A program made the position numbers and the translations under genes. A stretch of 14,128 nucleotides of DNA from Candidatus Proteinoplasmatales archaeon SG8-5 (GTDB lineage: Archaea; Thermoplasmatota; Thermoplasmata; SG8-5): contig LSSH01000079.1 in NCBI GenBank assembly GCA_001595885.1, positions 1 to 14,128 on the forward strand, read 5' to 3'. Below are positions 1 through 5,699 of this stretch, piece by piece (position 1 is the stretch's first letter; each line of letters opens with the position of its first letter). The notes below the pieces were generated by a model. It did not search any database, was not told the DNA's origin, and worked only from the letters and a program-made list of their open reading frames with translations.

Positions 1-1
1 T

Positions 2-2293
2 GAGGTCTTGAAACGATTGGCCGGGGAGAGGCCCATCGCGGTCATTCTGGAAGACCTGCACTGGGCCGAGGAGTCCTCGCTGTTCGTGATCAACTACCTG
101 GCAAGGAACGTAAGGGGCTCCCCCATCCTATTGCTGGGGACGCTGAGACCCAAGGAATCGGAGGTCCTCGAGGGGATCATAGAGGGCATGAAGGGGGAGG
201 GGATACTCGATGAGATGGTCCTGGAGCATCTGGAACTCGGTGACACCGTCGAGATCATCAACAGGATGTTCGAGAACAATGATTTCCCTGACTCACTGGC
301 CAAAGGCATGTTCGAGCAATCCAGGGGCAATCCCCTCTTCGTCATCGAGATGCTCAAGGGCATGCACGCCGACGGCAACATTGCGCGGCAGAGCGGCGGC
401 TTCACCCTCGTCTCGGACTCGTATCATATCCCGGAGACCGTGGAGGAGGTTGTCAACCGAAGGCTCGGAGCCCTCGACGCCGACGCCATGGCCATGGCAG
501 AGTACGCCTCCTGCGTCGGGCAGAGTTTTGACTCTGGCATAATGGGCTCAAATCGGATGATCGGCGAGCCCGGACAGTCCATCGAGCGGCTTGTGAGATC
601 GGGCATCCTTAATAGCAGGAACGGTACACTGGAGTTCAGCCATGCCCTGTTCCAGAGCGTCATATACGAAAGTATCGGGGATAGGTGGAAGGTAGGTCAT
701 CACAGGGCACTCGGCGAGTACTTCGAGACCGCTTACGCCGATAACCCGGACGAGGTCATCTTCGAGCTGGCCAGACATTTCTCCAGGACCAATGAGCACG
801 GGAAATGCGTCGAATACTGCACCCGAGCGGGGGAAAAGGCCGAGGGCTCGTATGCCTTGGAACGGGCGCTGGAGTTCTACGAAGCCGCCCTGGGTGCCCT
901 GCCCGGCCTGGACAAGACCTTTGCGGCGGCCAAACGCCTGGACCTGCTTGAGAGGCTGGGAGATGTCAGGTCGGTCATGGGTCTTTACGACGACGCGATC
1001 GATGATTATCGGAGGGCGAAGGAGGCCGCGGAGGACAGAGTGTTCAAGGCCAGGATGCTTAGGAAGAGCGCCAATCTTCTCACGAACAAGGGCGACTTCG
1101 ATGAATCCCTGAAGCAGACAAGGGAGGCAGCGGAATTGATTGATGGCAAGGCCCCAGTGGAGCTGGGAAAGATTTGGCTGGAAGACGGTACAACTTGCTT
1201 CAGAAAGGGCGATTTCGACAGGTCCATGACTATTTACAAAGAAGCCCTGGACGCCTTTACCCCCGAGGTCGGGACATATGACGCGGAGGTCGCCGCCACC
1301 CTCAACGGCATCGGGAACGTTCATTATCACAGGGGAGAGATGAGGGATGCGCTGGAATATTACAGGCGCAGCCTCGAGCTGAGCGAGAGGGTAGGGAACC
1401 CGAAGGAGATAGCTCTCCTGTTGGGCAACATGGGCAGCGTCACCCTCGGCCTCGGCAACATCAACGAATCATTGGATTACTTCCATAAGAGCCTGGAGAT
1501 CCGCGAGAGGATCGGGGATATCCTTGGTATAGCCCAGACCGAGAACAACCTCGGGGTCATATTCCAGGACAAGGGCGAACTGGACAAGGCCCTGGAGCAT
1601 TTCCACCGCGGGTTGGAGATAGCAGAGAAACTTGGGAGCAAGGTTGGTATCTCCATCCTCCTCTATAACATCGGCAACCTGTACCATTCCAAGGGCGAGC
1701 TGGACACGGCGCTGGGGATATACAATCGATGCCTTGAAATTCGCGACGAGATCGGTGACAGGCAAGGTCTTGCATACGCCCTTTACCTCATCGGCAGAAT
1801 ATTCAAGACCAAGGGGGAGAAGGCCAATGCCAAGAAGAACTACGAGGAGTCCCTGGAGATCAGCCAGGAGATCGGGGACAAGCAGATGTCCATCCATCCG
1901 CTCTGCAGTCTCGCAGAGTATGCGCTGGATGAGGAAGACATAGCCACGGCCAAAGGGCATGCGGAAAAGGCCGTGGGTATCGCGGTCGACCAGGGCCTGA
2001 GGGGCGAGGAGGGCCTGGCGCGGCGCGTGTTGGCGATGGTTCTCCGGCACTCGAAGGAGCTGGACAAAGCCGCTGAGGAGCTTGAGAGGTCCAGGTCGAT
2101 ACTCGAGGAGGTCGGGCACAGGGAGGAGCTGGCCAGGACCTTCAAGGAATACGCTTTCTTTTACAGGGCACAAGGCGAGCCCGTCATGACCAGGGAGAAC
2201 ATGGAGAAGGCCATATCCATGTTCGATGAGATGGGCATGAAGCTGTGGGCCGAGGATTGCAGGAAGGCGCTGGAGAGCCTGAGCTCAGGATGA
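2..2293 (+). CDS. STAND/AAA_16-type signalling ATPase with TPR repeats, 5'-truncated by the window edge
   Basis: The reading frame is open to the left edge, so the N-terminus with Walker A is missing; a TTG at 8 is only an internal codon. By alignment with the paralogue at 9730-12765, about 255 residues lie upstream. What remains starts at Walker B (hydrophobic strand ending LED, nt 35-55, followed by LHWAEESS). The GNP motif typical of STAND ATPases is near nt 325-335. A winged-helix-like region follows to about nt 780, then about 12 TPR units of the 36-40-residue type (nt ~810-2280). Proteins of this class are ATP-dependent molecular switches whose TPR arm binds partners; the ligand is unknown here. 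No membrane segment or separate effector domain is visible. It is closest to the third paralogue. The stop is 4 bases before the cysteine synthase-like start, so the two are probably co-transcribed. Family assignment is firm; function is inference. Confidence 0.9.
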   Translation, partial: EVLKRLAGERPIAVILEDLHWAEESSLFVINYLARNVRGSPILLLGTLRPKESEVLEGIIEGMKGEGILDEMVLEHLELGDTVEIINRMFENNDFPDSLAKGMFEQSRGNPLFVIEMLKGMHADGNIARQSGGFTLVSDSYHIPETVEEVVNRRLGALDADAMAMAEYASCVGQSFDSGIMGSNRMIGEPGQSIERLVRSGILNSRNGTLEFSHALFQSVIYESIGDRWKVGHHRALGEYFETAYADNPDEVIFELARHFSRTNEHGKCVEYCTRAGEKAEGSYALERALEFYEAALGALPGLDKTFAAAKRLDLLERLGDVRSVMGLYDDAIDDYRRAKEAAEDRVFKARMLRKSANLLTNKGDFDESLKQTREAAELIDGKAPVELGKIWLEDGTTCFRKGDFDRSMTIYKEALDAFTPEVGTYDAEVAATLNGIGNVHYHRGEMRDALEYYRRSLELSERVGNPKEIALLLGNMGSVTLGLGNINESLDYFHKSLEIRERIGDILGIAQTENNLGVIFQDKGELDKALEHFHRGLEIAEKLGSKVGISILLYNIGNLYHSKGELDTALGIYNRCLEIRDEIGDRQGLAYALYLIGRIFKTKGEKANAKKNYEESLEISQEIGDKQMSIHPLCSLAEYALDEEDIATAKGHAEKAVGIAVDQGLRGEEGLARRVLAMVLRHSKELDKAAEELERSRSILEEVGHREELARTFKEYAFFYRAQGEPVMTRENMEKAISMFDEMGMKLWAEDCRKALESLSSG

Positions 2294-2297
2294 TATA

Positions 2298-3215
2298 ATG
2301 GAGATAAAGGAAAGCATTGTGGATTGCATCGGTAACACGCCGCTCGTCTACCTGGACAGGTTTGCCCGAGGATCGGAGGCCAGGATTGCCGCCAAATTGG
2401 AGATGTTCAATCCCTTCAGCATGAAGGACAGGCCCGTCCTTTACATGATCAACGAGGCCGAGAGGCGGGGCCAGATAACGAAGGACACGACTATAATCGA
2501 AGCCTCCAGCGGCAACACGGCGATCGCCCTCGCGTCCATCTGCGCGATGAAGGGCTACCGACTCATCATCTGCATGTCGGAGATACAGAGCCTGGAGAGG
2601 AGGAAGATCATCAAGGCTTTCGGCGCGGAATTGGTTCTCACGCCCAAGGAGAAGGGGACCCTCGGGGCGCGAGAGAAGGCCAAGGAATTGCATGAGGAAA
2701 TTTCCGATTCCTATTACATCTGCCAGCACTCGAACCCGGACAATATCCTGGCGCATGCGGAGACCACTGCTGAGGAGCTGTGGCGCGACACGGACGGTCG
2801 CATGGACGCGCTTGTCGCCGGGCTGGGCACCACGGGTACGGCGTCCGGCGTATCCAAGGTCCTCAAGCCCAGGAGGCCCGAGCTCAGGATCATCGGCATC
2901 GAACCGGCCAACGCCCCGTTCCTGTCAAGGGGCATCTTCAACCCGCACAGGATGATGGGCACCGCGCCTGGTTGGGTTCCGGACCTCTACGACGAAAGCC
3001 TCGTCGACGAGATCGTCCTGGTCTCGGAGGAGGACGCCTTTGCGGCCTGCAGGCGCCTGGCAAGGGACGAGGGCATACTCGTGGGCATAACATCGGGGGC
3101 AACCGCCCACGCCTCCCTGGAACTGGCGAAGAGACCGGGTTACGAAGGCAAGCTCATCGTCTGCATGTTCGCGGATTCAGGCGAGAGGTACCTCAGCGTG
3201 GACGGTCTTTTTTGA
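2298..3215 (+). CDS. cysK: PLP-dependent cysteine synthase family enzyme (fold-type II)
   Basis: The 305-residue product matches cysteine synthase (O-acetylserine sulfhydrylase) in length and motif order. It has IGNTPLV at 11-17, the PLP Schiff-base lysine K43 in NPFSMKDR, the substrate loop SSGNTA at 70-75, SLERRK near 98-103, the phosphate-binding loop GLGTTGT at 175-181, and a C-terminal DSGERYLS. The family adds sulfide or another nucleophile to an activated serine to make cysteine or a related amino acid in the cytoplasm. Two motifs differ from the usual forms (TSGNTG, GTGGT), so substrate preference may differ; O-phosphoserine or cystathionine chemistry cannot be excluded. The ATG lies 4 bases after the upstream ATPase stop, with a weak Shine-Dalgarno-like ggatgat at 2288-2294 overlapping that stop. 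This points to translational coupling. The gene symbol is a family-level label. Confidence 0.88.
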   Translation: MEIKESIVDCIGNTPLVYLDRFARGSEARIAAKLEMFNPFSMKDRPVLYMINEAERRGQITKDTTIIEASSGNTAIALASICAMKGYRLIICMSEIQSLERRKIIKAFGAELVLTPKEKGTLGAREKAKELHEEISDSYYICQHSNPDNILAHAETTAEELWRDTDGRMDALVAGLGTTGTASGVSKVLKPRRPELRIIGIEPANAPFLSRGIFNPHRMMGTAPGWVPDLYDESLVDEIVLVSEEDAFAACRRLARDEGILVGITSGATAHASLELAKRPGYEGKLIVCMFADSGERYLSVDGLF

Positions 3216-3229
3216 GTGCGTTAACGCAA
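3206..3229 (+). terminator. Possible weak terminator/palindrome after the cysteine synthase gene
   Basis: A run of six T (3208-3213) forms the last codons of the cysteine synthase-like gene. It is followed by a perfect 12-base palindrome tgcgttaacgca (3218-3229). Archaeal transcription often ends at T-rich runs, so this could end the ATPase-cysteine synthase transcript. The palindrome could equally be an operator for the next gene. Both readings are inference. Confidence 0.3.
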
Positions 3230-3258
3230 GCTTCTTATGGGCTTCCCGCCTTTATATG
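3230..3258 (+). promoter_or_regulatory. Candidate TATA elements upstream of the secreted FG-GAP protein gene
   Basis: Two TATA-like elements lie in the 59-base gap before the gene: ttcttatg (about 3231-3238) and tttatatg (3251-3258). The first would place transcription start near 3260 and leave a short leader that contains the Shine-Dalgarno site. The second is the better TATA match, but it would place the start at or just past the ATG. I favour the first because the Shine-Dalgarno site would otherwise be useless. Confidence 0.4.
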
Positions 3259-3263
3259 CCAAC

Positions 3264-3270
3264 GAGGTGG
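3264..3270 (+). promoter_or_regulatory. Shine-Dalgarno site for the secreted FG-GAP protein
   Basis: gaggtgg lies 4 bases before the ATG at 3275 and matches the archaeal 16S 3'-end complement (ggaggtgat). It decides the start at 3275 over a much longer open frame that begins inside the cysteine synthase-like gene. The ATG it serves also opens a clear signal peptide. Confidence 0.7.
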
Positions 3271-3274
3271 AGAC

Positions 3275-5506
3275 ATGAAGCTCAAGTTCCTCAGCTTGTT
3301 AATCGCGTGCGTAACGGTCTTCGGCACGGTGACTGTCATGGGGGTCAGCGTGGTAAATCCTGAGGAGCCAATCGATACGTCTGTACTTAACGGACCACTG
3401 GATACACCTGCCCCTGACGAGTCGTTGAACATCACTGGATGGCCGAAGGACCTCGGCGATTACATCCGTTCCTGTCCCATCATATTCGACATTGACGAGG
3501 ACGGCTCCAACGAGATAATCCAGGGGTGCTATCGCAATCCCGGCTCGGGAGGATACACACATATTTGGAACGAGGACGCCACCAACGTTCCAGGCTGGCC
3601 CAACACGATGGCCGGTGACCCCAGCTGCTCATCGAGCGCCATTGGCGACGTGGACGGCGACGGCGATTGGGAGGTCGTCACGACCACCTTCCTGGCCGGC
3701 CAGATCTGGGTCTGGCATTGGAACGGGACCTTGATGTCCGGTTCCTGGCCCATCAATTTCGGCTACTTCATCAGGGCCAATCCTTTGCTGGCCGATGTGG
3801 ACGGTGACGGCGACGGCGAGATAATCGTTGTCGCGGCCGACCCGGACAACATCTACGATGGCGTGCACTGCTTCCAGCACGACGGGACCTTGGAATGGCA
3901 CACCTTCATCGAGAATTGCCAGGCCCCGCCTGCGGCGGCCGACCTTGACGGCAACGGCGACGTCGAGATAATCATGGGTGCGTGGACCGATACATACGTT
4001 CTACGCGGCAGCGACGGGGCCATCCTGGACTCCGTCGCCGGCGGAAGCCACAAGGGCGTTTGTGTCGGAGACCTGACCGGTGACGGCGACCTGGAGGTCG
4101 TCGGCGCGGCCTCCATGAATGCCAGGGCTTTCGAGTTCGACGGTACATCGATCAATGTTGTCTGGACCAGATCCGCTGGCGTTAACTTGGGCACTTATGG
4201 ACAAGCCAGCATTGGCGACCTTACAGGTGACGGAACGCTCGAATCGTTCTTTCTCAACGGTCCTGATAATACTATTTACGCCTTCGATTCTGCCGGCAAC
4301 CCGCTGAGCGCCCTGGGCTTCCCGAAGCAACTGGTCCAGGGGACGCCCAGTGCGACCGACCCCCAGAGTGCCCCGTCAATAGGCGACATAGACGGCGACG
4401 GCGATATGGAACTGATGTGCGGCTCGACCTCCAACAGCACCGGGGCTCCCGGTCTGATACATGCCTGGCACCACGACGGCTCGCCCGTTGCCGGCTATCC
4501 CCTGGACCCGGACCCCACAACCACCGACCCGGAGACCGAGTGCATCTGCACGCCCACGATGACCGACCTGGATTCGGACGGCGACCTGGAGATAATGTGC
4601 GGCGTCAACAAGGTCAACCGGTTTTATATATGGGACTATAACGACACTTACAACGAGGACAACATCGAGTGGGGCTTGTTCAGGCACGACGACCAGTGCT
4701 CCGGACTGGCCAAGCAGGCGCCCAAGCTCGATGGCATCGCCCTTCCAGCCTTCGTCGAGGTCGGCGAGACCCTGCTGGTGCAGTTCACGGCCCACAACCC
4801 TGACAACATGCCCTTGCGATATTACGTCAGGCAAGTGCCAGCGGGAGCGAGCGTCAACCTCGCTACCGGTCTGTTCTCATGGACGCCAACGGCCGGCCAG
4901 CTGGGCACCTACAAGATGTACCCTTTCCTGACCGACGGCATGCGACAGGACCACCTGGTCTGGAACATCGAGGTCGTGGACTCGACCAAGTTCGACATAC
5001 CGGTCGTAGACGGCTGGAACCTCATCTCGTATCCGATCGATGTCAGCGGGAATGCGACCGGTGTCCTGGACGATTCCTTGCGCGGGGACGGTACTACAAC
5101 CTGGGATATCGTTCAATGGTGCGACCCTCTGACCGATGAATGGAAATCCTACGCGGACTTCAAGCCAAGTGCCCTGAATGACCTGGCACCCGTTGACAAC
5201 ACTATGGGCCTGTGGGTGCACGTAACCGCGGTCGGCGACGGTTTCCTCACTGTCGGAACAGGAGTGGTCCCGGCATCGACGAACATCCAGCTCTTTGCGG
5301 GTTGGAACATGGTCGGATACCCGTCCCTGACCCAGCGGCAGATATCAACCGCTTTGGCCGGAACAGGCTACGACCGACCAGTGGAGGGCTTCAGCGCCGC
5401 CGCCCCCTACAGGACCACAGAGCTCGCCGACACCTACATGATGACTGCCGGAGAAGCCTACTGGATACATGTGCCTGCGGACACGATATGGGTAGTGAAC
5501 TGGTAA
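3275..5506 (+). CDS. Secreted FG-GAP/VCBS-repeat protein with Ig-like domain and duplicated C-terminal GWN module
   Basis: The product has 743 residues. Residues 1 to about 25 form a Sec-type signal peptide (MKLK followed by a hydrophobic stretch). Eight calcium-binding loops of the form DxDxDG or close variants start at about D72, D125, D174, D223, D266, D315, D371 and D431. This spacing is that of FG-GAP/VCBS repeats, which build a beta-propeller outside the cell. Residues about 483-572 resemble a putative Ig domain (ATGLFSWTPT, then TDG). The rest holds two related units beginning GWNLISYP (580) and GWNMVGYP (676), each ending in a W-[VI]-H-V segment; the protein ends WVVNW. No C-terminal membrane anchor is visible, so it is either released or held by the GWN units. 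Likely roles are adhesion or polymer binding at the surface, which is inference. The start is fixed by the Shine-Dalgarno site and signal peptide. Confidence 0.87.
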   Translation: MKLKFLSLLIACVTVFGTVTVMGVSVVNPEEPIDTSVLNGPLDTPAPDESLNITGWPKDLGDYIRSCPIIFDIDEDGSNEIIQGCYRNPGSGGYTHIWNEDATNVPGWPNTMAGDPSCSSSAIGDVDGDGDWEVVTTTFLAGQIWVWHWNGTLMSGSWPINFGYFIRANPLLADVDGDGDGEIIVVAADPDNIYDGVHCFQHDGTLEWHTFIENCQAPPAAADLDGNGDVEIIMGAWTDTYVLRGSDGAILDSVAGGSHKGVCVGDLTGDGDLEVVGAASMNARAFEFDGTSINVVWTRSAGVNLGTYGQASIGDLTGDGTLESFFLNGPDNTIYAFDSAGNPLSALGFPKQLVQGTPSATDPQSAPSIGDIDGDGDMELMCGSTSNSTGAPGLIHAWHHDGSPVAGYPLDPDPTTTDPETECICTPTMTDLDSDGDLEIMCGVNKVNRFYIWDYNDTYNEDNIEWGLFRHDDQCSGLAKQAPKLDGIALPAFVEVGETLLVQFTAHNPDNMPLRYYVRQVPAGASVNLATGLFSWTPTAGQLGTYKMYPFLTDGMRQDHLVWNIEVVDSTKFDIPVVDGWNLISYPIDVSGNATGVLDDSLRGDGTTTWDIVQWCDPLTDEWKSYADFKPSALNDLAPVDNTMGLWVHVTAVGDGFLTVGTGVVPASTNIQLFAGWNMVGYPSLTQRQISTALAGTGYDRPVEGFSAAAPYRTTELADTYMMTAGEAYWIHVPADTIWVVNW

Positions 5507-5661
5507 GGAAGCCGAGGACACCCCTATCATGTATCCAGGTTGACATCCCCTCTATGATTCGATATACCGATGAAAAAAGAAAAGAGAACAAAAGAAGATA
5601 AAGAAAAGAAATACTAAAGAAAAGAAAGGCACCTGTTCTTTGGTTTACCTGCCATAGCCCT
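5507..5661. other. Gene-free spacer with an A/G-rich tract
   Basis: This spacer separates the secreted protein from the second ATPase. From 5572 to 5629 the + strand is almost all purine, with only five pyrimidines in 58 bases, made of repeated aaag/aaaag units. No gene, hairpin or RNA could be recognised. A 15-codon frame from the ATG near 5553 has no translation signal and looks accidental. Read on the - strand the tract is T-rich and could stop antisense transcription, but no - strand gene lies upstream of it. Confidence 0.5.
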
Positions 5662-5699
5662 CAGAAATTATATTAACGACCGAACACATCTCTCCGCCA
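5662..5699 (+). promoter_or_regulatory. TATA promoter of the second STAND-TPR gene, apparently leaderless
   Basis: The TATA-like ttatatta (5668-5675) is centred about 28 bases before the ATG at 5700. The archaeal spacing therefore puts the transcription start at or within a few bases of the ATG. There is no Shine-Dalgarno site; the bases before the ATG are tctccgcca. The whole stretch is a near copy of 9691-9729 upstream of the third paralogue. Confidence 0.6.

Noticed and set aside
548..1330. Long - strand open frames opposite the TPR regions (for example 548-1330 and 11248-12060).
   Set aside because: They mirror the codon bias and repeats of the real + strand genes, lack start signals, and encode no recognisable domain.
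2780..3274. A long in-frame N-terminal extension of the secreted protein reaching back into the cysteine synthase-like gene.
   Set aside because: The extension overlaps a well-conserved gene in another frame. The ATG at 3275 has a Shine-Dalgarno site and starts a signal peptide, which would be buried in the longer product.
3299..3310. A lipobox-like LIAC near the start of the secreted protein (residues 9-12).
   Set aside because: The cysteine would sit only 12 residues in, and the hydrophobic stretch continues well past it, so it is too early for a lipoprotein signal.
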